A program made the translations under genes and the position numbers. From Scilla litardierei (lineage: Eukaryota > Streptophyta > Magnoliopsida > Asparagales > Asparagaceae), in the NCBI GenBank assembly GCA_030789695.1, contig JAULAV010003358.1:163893-227892 (forward strand): a stretch of DNA of 64,000 nt, read 5' to 3'. Shown one piece after another: positions 40,984 through 52,442 of the stretch (positions are counted from its first letter, which is position 1; each line of letters begins with the position of its first letter). Under the pieces are notes generated by a model. The model was given only the letters and a program-made list of their open reading frames with translations, was not told where the DNA came from and did not search any database.

Positions 40984-43925
40984 CGGTTATAAAAAATGAA
41001 AAAGGTGAACCCATATCCACACGTACCGTCACGGGATGGCGAATGTGCATTGACTATAGGAAACTCAATAAAGCTACCCGAAAGGATCATTACCCATTGC
41101 CCTTCATTGATCAAATGCTTGAACGCCTCGCAAAACATAAGTACTTTTGCTATCTAGATGGGTATTCGGGATTCTTCCAAATCCCTTTGCACGAAGATGA
41201 CCAAGAAAAGACAACTTTCACTTGCCCCTATGGTACCTATGCTTACCGTAGGATGCCGTTTGGTCTTTGCAATGCCCCCGCCACTTTTCAGAGGTGCATG
41301 ACATCCATACTTTCCGATTACATTGAAAATATTATGGAAGTTTTTATGGATGATTTCTCGGTCTACGGAAGTGAGTTTGACTCTTGCTTGGAAAATCTTA
41401 CTAAAGTCCTGAAAAGATGTCAACAAAACAATCTCACTCTCAATTGGGAGAAGTGTCACTTCATGGTCACGGAAGGTATAGTTCTCGGACATCTTGTTTC
41501 CTCGAGAGGAATTGAGGTAGATAAAGCGAAAATTGAGGTAATCGAAAAACTTCCTCCTCCTATTAATGTCAAGGGCATTAGAGGCTTCCTTGGTCATGCG
41601 GGGTTTTACCGCCGCTTCATAAAGGATTTCGCCTCGATTGCCCGACCCCTTACTTCTTTGCTCGCTAAAGATATTCCTTTTGATTTTTCAGGTGAATGCT
41701 TGCAAGCCTTCAACGCCTTGAAAGAAGCACTAGTCTCGGCGCCCATCATACAACCGCCGGATTGGAGCCTTCCTTTTGAGTTAATGTGTGACGCTAGCGA
41801 CCAAGCCATTGGAGCGGTGTTGGGACAAAGAAAAGATAAGAAGCTTCATGCGATATACTATGCGAGCAAGACATTGGATGACGCTCAGAAAAACTACACA
41901 ACTACCGAGAAAGAGCTTCTAGCGGTTGTCTATTCCATAGAGAAGTTTCGCTCCTACCTCCTCGGTTCCAAGGTGATTGTCCACACCGACCATGCGGCAT
42001 TGAAGTATCTTTTAAACAAGAAGGAGGCAAAACCTCGGTTGATTAGGTGGATACTCTTGTTGCAAGAATTCGACCTAGAGATAAGAGATAAGAAGGGTAC
42101 GGACAATGTCGTGGCGGATCATTTATCTAGGCTCATTCGTGACAAGGATGATGAGAGCTTACCCATTGACGACACATTTGTTGATGAAAGGCTATATGCG
42201 GTAAGGACCGGTGAAGTACCTTGGTACGCGGACTTCGTCAACTACTTGGCTTGCGGAATCAAACCGCACGGGATGTCCACGCAACAAAAGAGGAGATTTA
42301 TGCATGAGGTCCGTAGCTATTTTTGGGAAGATCCTTACCTTTTCAGGATATGCAAAGATAGTGTCATCCGTAGGTGTGTTTCTAAAGAGGAGGCGACATC
42401 GATTATTTTACATTGCCATGGCCTACCATGCGGAGGACATCATGCCGCCTCTAAAACCACCGCTAAGATCTTGCAGAGCGGGTTCTTCTGGCCAACAATG
42501 TTTAAAGACACCCACAACTTTGTAAAAGGGTGCGATAGATGCCAACGGACCGGGAACATCTCCAAGCGCAATGAAATGCCAATGAGGCCCATCCAAGAAA
42601 TTGAGCTTTTTGATTGTTGGGGAGTAGACTTCATGGGACCATTTCCATCGAGCAATGGCAACAAATACATCCTATTGGCCGTCGACTACGTCTCCAAATG
42701 GGTGGAGGCAATTGCCACTCCTACTAATGATGCAAGGGTCGTCTCCAAGTTCTTCAAGCAAAATATCTTCCCGCGCTTTGGAGTGCCGCGTACCTTGATA
42801 AGCGACGGGGGAAGCCACTTCATAGAGAACAAGTTTGAAGCCATGCTAAAGAAGTACGGGGTAAATCATAGAGTTGGCATGGCTTATCACCCCCAGACAA
42901 GCGGCCAAGTGGAAGTCTCAAATAGAGAGATCAAGCAAATTCTCGAGAAAACAGTGGATCGGTCTAGAAAGGATTGGTCAATGAAGTTAAACGATGCTCT
43001 ATGGGCTTATCGCACGGCCTTTCGCACCCCCATCGGCACCACACCGTTCCGTCTAGTTTATGGGAAGGCTTGCCACTTGTCGGTAGAGTTGGAGCACCGC
43101 ACATATTGGGCCATCAAGACCTTTAACTACGACTACAAGAGTGCGGCGGTGAGGCGACTCTTGGACATCAACGAGCTTGATGAAATAAGGAGAGACGCCT
43201 ATGAGAGCTCGAGAATTTACAAGGAAAGGACCAAGATTTTCCACGATGCCCGCATAACCGTCACGGACTTCAAAGTAGGAGACAAAGTCTTGCTCTATAA
43301 TTCCCGGCTCCGACTATTTCCCGGTAAGTTGAGGTCACGCTGGTCCGGACCCTTCACCATCAAACATATACAACCGGGAGGAGCTTTCGAGTTGGAGAGC
43401 AAGGACGGTTCCACGTTCAAAGTAAATGGTCAAAGGCTCAAGCACTATTCCGAAGGAATCCCGACGGGCGAAACCAATAGAATATATATGCTTAAAGAAC
43501 GGTCGGAAGATCTCATGGACCTCCTCGATGAGGTGATAGAGGAGGCGATTCCTCACTCAATCGGCGCTCTTTTTGATGAAGAATTTGAAGAAGGCCCGGA
43601 TTTAGGCCAAGATGAAAAGAGTGAAGACGATTCCCCCGACTTCTCCGCTGATGAAGATGAAGGCGACGCTGATGTCGCAAGGATTCGAGAGCTCTGCAAG
43701 CTCTCGAAATTAAAGTCTCCAAAGAAAGCTCCGCCGGTACGGAAATCGGCATCGCCGGTTAAGCCGTTGACCGGGGCAAATGCTAGCTTGGGGGAGCCTC
43801 CCCCCAACACTATTCGAGACAAGAGACCTCCGAGGGAGAACGCTACGCCGCCACGTCCAAATCCAAGCGCGCTCCCCGGGAAGTTTGACGGGTGCATCTC
43901 ATATGCACCAAACATCCCGCATTGA
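40980..43925 (+). CDS. pol: RT-RNase H-integrase of B1
   Basis: 981 codons, open. RT motifs: [25 protein letters not shown], and the catalytic FMDD box (residues ~121-124). RNase H runs ~265-385 with [33 protein letters not shown] and [10 protein letters not shown]. Integrase: HHCC zinc domain (~480-530; [11 protein letters not shown]...CDRCQ), then Asp in WGVDFMGPF (~549), Asp in LISDGGSHF and Glu in [10 protein letters not shown]. The C-terminal acidic tail from [14 protein letters not shown] is shared with element A. The order RT-RNase H-integrase marks Ty3/gypsy; there is no chromodomain. The first RT residues are in the preceding frame, one base out of phase, so translation from this ATG alone lacks the N-terminal RT fingers. 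Confidence 0.88.
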   Translation: MTVIKNEKGEPISTRTVTGWRMCIDYRKLNKATRKDHYPLPFIDQMLERLAKHKYFCYLDGYSGFFQIPLHEDDQEKTTFTCPYGTYAYRRMPFGLCNAPATFQRCMTSILSDYIENIMEVFMDDFSVYGSEFDSCLENLTKVLKRCQQNNLTLNWEKCHFMVTEGIVLGHLVSSRGIEVDKAKIEVIEKLPPPINVKGIRGFLGHAGFYRRFIKDFASIARPLTSLLAKDIPFDFSGECLQAFNALKEALVSAPIIQPPDWSLPFELMCDASDQAIGAVLGQRKDKKLHAIYYASKTLDDAQKNYTTTEKELLAVVYSIEKFRSYLLGSKVIVHTDHAALKYLLNKKEAKPRLIRWILLLQEFDLEIRDKKGTDNVVADHLSRLIRDKDDESLPIDDTFVDERLYAVRTGEVPWYADFVNYLACGIKPHGMSTQQKRRFMHEVRSYFWEDPYLFRICKDSVIRRCVSKEEATSIILHCHGLPCGGHHAASKTTAKILQSGFFWPTMFKDTHNFVKGCDRCQRTGNISKRNEMPMRPIQEIELFDCWGVDFMGPFPSSNGNKYILLAVDYVSKWVEAIATPTNDARVVSKFFKQNIFPRFGVPRTLISDGGSHFIENKFEAMLKKYGVNHRVGMAYHPQTSGQVEVSNREIKQILEKTVDRSRKDWSMKLNDALWAYRTAFRTPIGTTPFRLVYGKACHLSVELEHRTYWAIKTFNYDYKSAAVRRLLDINELDEIRRDAYESSRIYKERTKIFHDARITVTDFKVGDKVLLYNSRLRLFPGKLRSRWSGPFTIKHIQPGGAFELESKDGSTFKVNGQRLKHYSEGIPTGETNRIYMLKERSEDLMDLLDEVIEEAIPHSIGALFDEEFEEGPDLGQDEKSEDDSPDFSADEDEGDADVARIRELCKLSKLKSPKKAPPVRKSASPVKPLTGANASLGEPPPNTIRDKRPPRENATPPRPNPSALPGKFDGCISYAPNIPH

Positions 43926-44249
43926 TTGAAAATTATAGGGGGTCGAGCTCACGACCTAAAACGAGCGCTTGCCAGGAGGCAACCCGACGGTTTTTGCTTT
44001 ATTTTTACTTTTTCTTTATTTTTGTTTTAGAGATTTTTAGTGTTTTGAGTCATTCGACCAAAAATTTTGTGATAACGGGTCCTATTTTTCTTGACAGGAG
44101 AGGAGATAGGTAGATCCATCATGAGGAGGATGAACGAGACGACGAGGAGCGCCCCAAGAAAGCGTTCGACGCTTAGGAGGAGCATGAAATCGACTGGAGG
44201 AAGAAAGACGGAGTTTAGAGCCCAAACGAAGACAAACAGCAGAATACAA
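43926..44249 (+). other. Spacer after pol in B1
   Basis: Contains acgacctaaaacgagcgctt and a T-rich tract shared with A, then an acceptor-like ttttcttgacag/gag near 44086-44097. Short frames here are weak. Confidence 0.5.
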
Positions 44250-44600
44250 GGCTCACTCGGCCGAGTATACTAGTCACTCGGCCGAGTCCAGAAGTTCGTC
44301 CGGCCGAGCCGCTCACGAACGAGGGAAGTCTGCTGTACCCAACTCTCTGTCTATTTTCCTCATTTCATTAGAACTGCTACTCGGCCGAGTATACATTCTC
44401 ACTCGGCCGAGTAAAACGGATACCCTCCTAGGGCGAGTCATGCCGAGTAGCTTGAGTCACTCGGCCGAATGGACTTACTCCACTCGGCCGAGGCTGGCAA
44501 AACCACTCGGTCGAAGCGATATCGGGGAGAAATTTTTATTTGCCTCGCTCGGCCGAGTGAGCACGTCACTCGGCCGAGTCGTAACATTTTTATATATAAG
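44250..44600 (+). promoter_or_regulatory. Internal palindrome array and TATA box upstream of third ORF (B1)
   Basis: About eleven actcggccgagt-type sites end at 44580, directly followed by tatatataag at 44591-44600. The leader down to the ORF at 45146 is GC-rich, then AT-rich, ending in an acceptor-like tttttcacgcgcag/g near 44964. It has the same layout as the LTR promoter. Confidence 0.7.
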
Positions 44601-45145
44601 CGGCGAGGGGGGGCGCGGAATTCGAAAACGCAAATCCCCAATTCTCGCCCGCGCCCCTTCAGCTCCCACGCCCGATTCCCCCTCGCTCGACCCTCACTCG
44701 CCCGACCGCCGCTGCCCCGCCGCCGTTCGGCCCGCCACCGCCGGCCGAGCCCGCCGACGCCTCGCCCGAGTCGCCGCCGGCGGCGCACCGCCCGGTCACC
44801 TCCGGTTCGCTTGTTTTCACCGTTTTCTCCTCTTTTCGTGTAGTTTTTGAGGATCCATGTGCTAAACGCCCCCCTAACCCAAATCAATTTCTATATCTAT
44901 CCATTATACCCCTATTGCTCCATACATTTTGATTATTACTCGCTGATATCGCTTTTTCACGCGCAGGTTGCTTATTGGAGCTTAGGGGAGGCCAGGGGAG
45001 CTTCTACGGGCTGCTCAGGACTACGTGGAGGCGCGGACTTCACACGCTTCCACTGCTTAGCACTCGCGGCGTGTTTGGGTATACTCTTTCCATTCTTTGT
45101 GCACACGCCGCACTTTTCACTTTTCGGCGCGCGCTCGGGGCTGAT

Positions 45146-47348
45146 ATGCCGCCCCGGACACGGCCGAGGTCGATGAGAGCTTCCGCTAAGCGGAAGCGGT
45201 CGGACGAGCCCGGCCCCTCCCACTTGGTGGAGGACTCTCCTCCGCCTTCCCCCACACACCCCGCACAGCCTGCAGGCCCCGCACACCCCGCACAGCCTGC
45301 AGCGCACCCACAGCCCGCACAGCCCGCACAGCCACTCCCCGCCGCTGCACAGCCACCACCACCGGCTCCACTGGTCGGGCCGCTCGGGATCACGTTCCGA
45401 GACGACGCACACCGCACCGTCTTCGACCGTATCTCCCAGCGCTCGATCGTACCCTCCAGGTTTGCACACCTCGCTGACCTTGGACGCCTGGGGGTACTAG
45501 AGGGGATACTCACGTTGTACGACAACATGGGTTGGCGCGACTTCCTTCAGGTGTCGGCGGATACTTATACCCGCCCGACACTTGAGGTTTTGAGTTCGAT
45601 TGCCCGGACCGATGAGGGATGCTCATTCAGGTTCATGGATCGAGAGTGCCAGGTCACTCTCGATATGATGAGAGCGTTCTTCTCATGGCCCACCGTCCCC
45701 GGAGCCGATCGCGGTTACGGCCCTACCCACATCCCCCCCACCTTCCTTCGGCGCCGGTGCCTTCTGGGCCCGGATCACAGGCCACCACGCCGCCTTTGAC
45801 CCTAGTAGGGCCAAGGCCTCGGCCATTGTCCACCCCTGCCTACGTATTGCCCAGCGCCTTATGGCGACCACCTTTTTGGCCAGATATGAGCCGGGCACGA
45901 TGTCTACGCCAGAGCTCTACATGCTCTATGCGATGACACGTCCCAGAGCTCTATCTAGGGATGGACACGAGCTTGTCCCCGCCGTCGTGATCGACATTGC
46001 GGCTTGGTTTTTAGACCGTATCATTGTGTCGGTGGGCGCTCGCTCACCGATATGCTGCGGCGGTCTGATCACCCTGCTTACCATGATGACCGGCGAGGAC
46101 TTACCTGACGACCTGCGACGCGTTCCGGGCCCCACTTCATTGTCGATAGACGTTATGGCCCGGATGAAGATGATGCGTCCGCATGGTGAGCGTCACTGGG
46201 TCTGGTTGCACGGCCCTTTCGGTGCCGACTACATGATTCTCCCGAGCCCAGCTCGGACCCAGATTGCACCGGCCCACGTTGACTGGCTCCCAGCGATGGA
46301 TGTCCTCATCCCCGCTGCGTACGTGCTCGAGGCCGAGGAGGCCGAGCAGGCCCACGCTACCCACGCTGCCCAGGCTGCTCCCGCAGACCCTGCTGCACAC
46401 CCTGCCGAGCCTGCTGCCGACCCCGTCGACCCTGTGGCCCCTCAGCCTGTTCCTGACGTTTCCGCTGCTCCTGACACTTCTGTCCCCACCTCTGTCAGTG
46501 TCGAGAGTACTTTTGCTGAGCCCACTTCCACCACTGTCACCACTTCCGAGGCTGTCCCCACCACTCCCGCTGCCACCTCTGGCCCTCTGTCCGTGGAGCC
46601 TCTTTGCTCCGCACTCCCCGAGCGCCCGCCGACCTTTGTCGAGAGTGGAGCGCCCTCGTTTGCCGCGGTCGTGGAGACCATGGCTAGCATGATCTCCGCT
46701 GGGATTGCGCCTTTTGGTCCACACAGTTCCGCCCCAGCGGTAGAGTCCTCTGTCTCCACAGCCGCCGTATTCTCCGAGAGCGTCGTGGCGTCTGTCCACA
46801 CTTCTGGGCCACTGACCTCTCTTGCCACCTCGTTGCCACTTTTGCACGCTTCCTTTGCTGCCGCTGCCTCTACTTCTCACCAGCCGGTGTCCCGGCCTCA
46901 CACTGAGGCCAGGCCCACATTTGCTGGCGCGTCACCTTTTGTCCCCTTCCCTGCTGAGCCCGTTACATACTCCACTCGCGTACGCCAGCCCCGCCCTGCG
47001 CAGCCTAGACCGGTGCGTCCCTCTGCACCACCCCCGCCCGACACTGTACTGCAGAGCATACGTGCTCTTGAGTTGGCGGTGAGTGGTCTTAGAGGTGACC
47101 TTAGGACCCTGTCCTCCACCGTCTCTACGATGGCTGGACGCTTTGACCTGATCCCTCAGATCCACTACTGCCTGACACAGATCTTAGAGCGTCTTCCACG
47201 CGTACCCCCACCCACCCAGCAGGTTCCCACACACACTTCCACACACACTAGACCTGCTTCCACTTCCACGCCCACCCCAGCTCAGCAGCCTACACCACCA
47301 CCACCTCCTCCGCCTCAGGACGGAGACGGCGCAGCACCACCTTCCTAG
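45146..47348 (+). pseudogene. Third ORF of B1, frameshifted
   Basis: It aligns throughout with the intact third ORF of B2. The N-terminal half (basic KRKR region, Pro-rich linker, start of the globular domain) is open to 45799. The rest is open from 45861 to 47348 in another frame. The cause is one extra C in a C-run near 45732-45739 (seven Cs against six in B2). The upstream in-frame ATG at 44975 is possible, but MPPRTRPR at 45146 is conserved in all copies. The truncated product would keep the putative nuclear signal and lose most of the globular domain and the coiled coil. Confidence 0.85.
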
Positions 47349-49526
47349 GCACCCTTGATGCCATCGATTCCTTTTGCCGTTGTGCTGCCCGTTTCTGTTG
47401 GGTCCTGATGCCTTTTTGCCCACCCCCCCTCCCCTCACTTATTTTGGGATTCTCATTTTGCCGTATCTTTATATATCTTTTTTGGGAGAGAGGGAGAGCT
47501 TTTGGTGACCCATTTATACTCGTATCACTCATATCTGTGCATGCATCATTTCCGCATCATATTTTCATTTCTTTATTTTTCGTTTTATTATCTTTTTTCT
47601 TTCCATCATGCATGCACCCTCACTTGCCCCTCTCATTACTTGTCTCTCCGTGTGCCACACTTTGCACATTGAGGACACTGTGCGGTTTAGCTTGGGGGAG
47701 TGAGTTCTCACGTTCTTTTTGGATTTGCCACCTTTATTTTTAGGTTTTCACACCGTTTTTTTCACTTTTTCACTCATTTTTCTTTATTTTTCTTTTATTT
47801 TGCCATGCATCACGTTTTTCTTATTTCTCTGTGTGCCGCATCGCATAGTTTTATTTTTCTTATCTTTATTTCTTTCCTTTTTCATCTCATGCTAGAGATG
47901 AATTTTCTGTGATGATGTCTACGTGGAGTTAGCTTATTCTATATGCATGCTATATTTGTCATGTCTTAGATTTTATTTCTGATATCACATGCTATGACTT
48001 GCTTTGCATCTAGAATAGTAACCCACACTTTTTCCACATGAAAATGGATGAAGTTTTATTATTAGCTGAGCCTGAATATTCATATGTATGCTATCACAGA
48101 AAACACACCAAGATTCACGCATTGAATGCCTATATCTGGAGTACTGATTTCTTTTCCTATATCACTTCTATATGCATGAATTGTACACTTCACTTCGGGA
48201 TGATTGAATGATGTTAGCTATGATATATCTGGATTAGTTAGCTTTTTTGTGATCGAAACTGAGTAGATTAGATTACCCTACTGAAGTTGTCGTGCATGTC
48301 TTATAGAGTGAACCGAGAGTTATATATATTTCTTTCGGGTTATTTAGTACTGACCCCCTGTGTTTTCTCGGAAATTAGTAGTACCCCCCTATGGTTTCAA
48401 TAATTAGTAAGACCCCCCTGCCATAGAGGGGTAATACTAATTTTTGAGAAACCCTGGGGGGTGATACTAATTGTGGAGGGGGGTCTTACTAATTATTGAA
48501 ACCATAGGGGGGTACTACTAATTTCCGAGAAAACACAGGGGGTCAGTACTAAATAACCCATTTCTTTCTCCACAAATCTTGAACATCATTTCTCTACTTT
48601 TAAAAATCATTGGTGAATCTCCCCTTAGTGATTCTATTTTATGGCATTTCCCCCGCTATTAATTCCTAGCTCCAAATCCCTTCTTCTAAAAAAAAATTTA
48701 TATATAATAAAAGAGAGAAAAACATTCTTGTATATCATTATCTCTCTCTGAGTTGGGATCATTGTGTATATATTGCTTATAAAAAAAGAGAAAAAAAAAA
48801 GAGAGAGAAAAGAGGAAAAATCCTCAATAAAAGATCTCATCTCACTTTCTTTCTTTCTTCTTTCTCTTCTTTGCTTTTGGAGCTATATAAAAATGGGGAT
48901 GTAAATATTTTTGTGCCACCACGCTTATAGATAAGCTTGGGGGAGGGGACCCATTGATGTGTGAGAGAGTGACTACTTGACATTGCACGACAACCTAGGC
49001 TAAGTAATATTCTATACTCGGTGAGATTGTTTCTAGCTTCACGAAATCCAGAAATCTAAGCCTAGCGTTCATTTCATGAAATCCAAACTTTTCTATTCTC
49101 TCTATTCTATAGTGTGATACGCTTATACTCCAGATAGAAAGCGTTCAATTGAAAAGTGTGTGATCTGTGATTTGTATACCGCTTTAAATGATTCAGGCAA
49201 TGTTAATTTTAAAATCATTCCGTTCTTCATGATTATATCATTGTTCGTGGGTTTTCTATTTCTATTTGCATTATTATACTATGATATCAAAATAAGATTC
49301 TTTGACATGTATTTCTCATTCGGTGCATGCTATAAGAGTACGTGAAACCCACGTCCTGAGAAAATGATCTAGCACCCTACCTCTTCGCTTCTTTCTTTCG
49401 TCTTTATTTTCATTTGGTTTTCATTCTTCTTCGTTTTTCATTTTTTTTCGTTTTTTTCGCCGTTTTTGTTTTCCGAATCCACCGGGTTCGCCTTTTACTT
49501 ATCTTCCTCGAGGACGAGTAAGAGGC
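47349..49526 (+). other. 3' tail of B1
   Basis: Non-coding, T-rich. Two agcttggggga purine runs (47688-47700, 48933-48949) resemble the polypurine tract. A MITE sits at 48337-48559. Short frames here are composition artefacts. Confidence 0.8.
48337..48559. mobile_element. Mutator-like fold-back MITE (223 bp)
   Basis: The terminal inverted repeats are 83 bp and identical, starting gggttatttagtactgac. The ~57-bp centre is made of related taatactaa and cccc motifs. It is flanked by the 9-bp direct repeats atttctttc (48328-48336 and 48560-48568). The corresponding site in B2 near 59791 is empty and has one copy of atttctttc. The 9-bp duplication fits Mutator-type transposition. It has no coding capacity. 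Confidence 0.92.
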
Positions 49527-49541
49527 AAGCTTGGGGGATTT
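49527..49541 (+). promoter_or_regulatory. Polypurine tract of B1
   Basis: aagcttgggggattt lies directly before LTR 2. Confidence 0.8.
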
Positions 49542-51360
49542 TGATCACTCCATATTTTACACCTTTTTTCCGTGTATTTGCATGCCATTTAAATCGCCCA
49601 AATCATGTTTTTCACGATATATCGACGATATTGCGATGCTTTTCACGATTTGTTGTTTTTGTCGCATTTCAGGTGATTTGGCGCGATTTGGAGTGATCTC
49701 GAGACGCGCTTACTTTAGACGGCCACCGACGACCTCCCCGAGGGATATTTTGCTGTTGGAGAGGAGCGGAAGAAGAATGGACGTCGCAGGAGCGACGAGG
49801 AGGCCAAAACAATCAGATTGGGCATCTTTTGTGTCCCACTCGGCCGAGTGGAGGAGCCACTCGGCCGACCAGCGAGACACTGCTCGGCCGACCCGTTCAG
49901 ACACGTTTTCCATGTGTACTCGGCCGAGCGACGGAGACCACATCGGTCGAGTGACGATACCACGTCCGCCCGAGTGGCGCCCAGACGAAGCCCCTCCAAA
50001 ATATCGAAGTTTCTGTTTTTCGGCCACCTGAGCTTCAGAAGACCCACTCGGCCGAGTGGCAAACCACGTCCGCCCGAGTGCAGTGAAGCCATCGGCCGAG
50101 CGACGACAACTCACTCGGCCGAGCCGCCTCCGAACTGAAGACCCTTGAAGCCCCTGACTTACTGGAAAATGACAGGGTTTTCACTCGGCCGAGCGACTTT
50201 TGTCACTCGGCCGAGTGTGATGCGCTGCCTGTAGCGAAATTTGCGGAAAACAGGCTGTACAGGGGCGTTTTGGTCAGGATTTTTTGACGATTTTTGGGGC
50301 TATTTAAGCCCTGTTTTTACCCTAGTTTAGAGAGCCATCTCTCAGATTTTTTGCAGCTTTTTGAGACTACTTTTTAGCTTTATTATTTGTGATTGGAGAA
50401 GAGGAAAAACTTGGATTTTTGTTGGATTAATTGAAGAACTACATTGGTTTGCATCTCTCTTCCCCAAAAACTCTATTTTTATTGTTTATATCATTGTTGT
50501 GATGAATTCCATTGCCTATTTCATTGATTATTTTTGTGCTATTGCTATGATTTGTGAGTAGTCTCCACGTCTTGGGGCGTGGGGATGAACCCTACAAGCC
50601 CAATTTCGTATTTGTGATAAATTGGTAGAAATTGTGCTAGAATCAATAATTAGAGATTAGATTGGGATCGAATTACTACGGATAGCTAGGTATTCATATC
50701 AATTGGGATTTGCAAGAGATTGGTTCCCAATTTGATAGGAAGCCCTAGAAATCCGAATTGGGTTGGAGTCGGACTTTCGAAGTATCGGTTTGCAAGAGAT
50801 TGGACCGATACTAGGATCTCCGGTTGCAATTCCGTGCCGATACCCGTTTGCAAGAGATTGGACGGGTAGGAACTATCCTAATTTAGATTGTGGACCGAGT
50901 TTGCAAGAGATTGGGCTCGGTGCGCAATTGGACGATGATGTTGATCCTAATGCTAGCTTTCCTAGGCTAGGGTTTGCAAGAGATTGGACCCGACCCTAGG
51001 ATAGCTATAGACCGGCAACAGCGCGAGAGCGTGAGCTTGGTTCCACATTTAGTTGCAACTAGTTCATCCAAATTCTCATTCTAGCAATTTTGATACCGAC
51101 GAACCACATCTATGAAATACGGTGAGTAGCGGGGATTCCCCATTCCCTAGACGTTCTTTATTTGATTTGATATTTCGCACATTTGTCTGACGATTGTGAC
51201 AGGATCACCCAAGGCAATTCTCTCTATTCTTAAATAGCCAGGTTGATTAGAAGCAAGCACGGTCATTCGTCCTCCCTGTGTTCGATACCCGCTCGCCGCT
51301 ATACCGTGCGCTTGCGGTAAAACTACAACCGTTCTTTGGGTGTACGTCCCGGAGCGATCA
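49542..51360 (+). repeat. LTR 2 (middle) of the B tandem
   Basis: 1819 bp, TGATCACT to GCGATCA. It serves as 3' LTR of B1 and 5' LTR of B2. No target duplication flanks it. Hairpin 2 is perfect here (agtatcggt/accgatact). Confidence 0.97.
50695..50999 (+). ncRNA. Covarying hairpin array in LTR 2
   Basis: Same five stem-loops as in LTR 1, with all nine base pairs of hairpin 2 intact. In hairpin 1 the loop/stem border has one change (ttggttccc). Confidence 0.85.
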
Positions 51361-51366
51361 AGTTTT

Positions 51367-51384
51367 TGGCGCCGTTGCCGGGGA
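51367..51384 (+). promoter_or_regulatory. Primer binding site, tRNA-Asp type (B2)
   Basis: tggcgccgttgccgggga is a perfect 18-base complement of the tRNA-Asp 3' end. Confidence 0.92.
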
Positions 51385-51503
51385 ACCGGTTATTTCTTCT
51401 TTCTTTCTTCTTTCTTCATCCTCCTCCATATCTTATTTTAACTTTATTCGTAGCCCTATTTGCATATTCTCCCCGTATTTTGCATAAGATCTTAACAGGG
51501 AGA

Positions 51504-52442
51504 ATGGAGGATGCACTGCCAACAATGGAACTCAGTCGGGAAGACTATGACTCCTTCACAGACCTCCTTAAGGAGCTTATCGACGAGGTCCACGCTACCG
51601 GAGCATTTGCTATCGATATCAAGGACCCCGACGAGCAACTGTTCGCTAGTTTTGTGATGGACCAAATCTCCCCGGAGGGGACTGTCGGAGGGGATGTCAG
51701 AGTTGATGTGGTCGACGACAAATTGTATTTCAAAGACAATAGAGCAAGTTTCGTAGAACACTATACTTCCGAAGAATCCTTCGAGCAAACCGACATTCAG
51801 GGAGTTACACTCTATGACGCTCACTCTTGCTTTTATGAATCGTCTGATGTGTTTCTTGATTCCAGGTACGAGCCGGAGCAGAGTGAAAGTTTTTGCGATG
51901 CTAGCACCGAATCGGAGAGCACCTATTTCGATGCCTCATCCTCACTAAGTAGCGAGTCTGACTCGTCACAAGAAAGCGCGCCACCTGAACATGAGCTAAA
52001 CCCGGATGGCAAGGAAGGGACCGAACTCATGCAAGCTGATGAAGTGGAAGGAGCAGCGCCTCTTCAGGTGGAACTTAAACAATTACCTCCGAATCTAAGG
52101 TACGCCTTCTTGGGTAGCAAATTAACTTTCCTGGTGATAGTAAACTCCCATCTCACGCCAGACCAACTTGAAAAACTCCTAGATGTTCTTAGGAGCCACA
52201 AAGATGTCCTGGGCTACACTATCTCCGATCTAAAAGGGATAAGCCCTAGGCTTTGCACGCATAGGATCCATTTGGAGGATACCGATGCCACCTCCATTGA
52301 GCCTCAAAGGCGGCTAAACCCGAACATGAAGGAGGTGGTTAAAAAAGAAATCCTAAAACTGCTAGAAGCCGGCATTATTTACCCTATCTCAGACAGTAGG
52401 TGGGTTAGCCCCGTTCACGTTGTTCCCAAGAAGGGGGGATGA
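51504..52442 (+). CDS. N-terminal Pol frame of B2, gag-pro deleted
   Basis: Same length and organisation as the B1 frame at 40045-40983: acidic Ser/Glu-rich N-terminus, then the segment preceding RT. It differs by a few substitutions (for example Lys for Glu in the YFKDNRASF stretch). It ends at the same TGA, overlapping the next ATG at the run ggggggatga. Because the break is identical in both copies, it predates the tandem duplication or is functional. Confidence 0.8.
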   Translation: MEDALPTMELSREDYDSFTDLLKELIDEVHATGAFAIDIKDPDEQLFASFVMDQISPEGTVGGDVRVDVVDDKLYFKDNRASFVEHYTSEESFEQTDIQGVTLYDAHSCFYESSDVFLDSRYEPEQSESFCDASTESESTYFDASSSLSSESDSSQESAPPEHELNPDGKEGTELMQADEVEGAAPLQVELKQLPPNLRYAFLGSKLTFLVIVNSHLTPDQLEKLLDVLRSHKDVLGYTISDLKGISPRLCTHRIHLEDTDATSIEPQRRLNPNMKEVVKKEILKLLEAGIIYPISDSRWVSPVHVVPKKGG

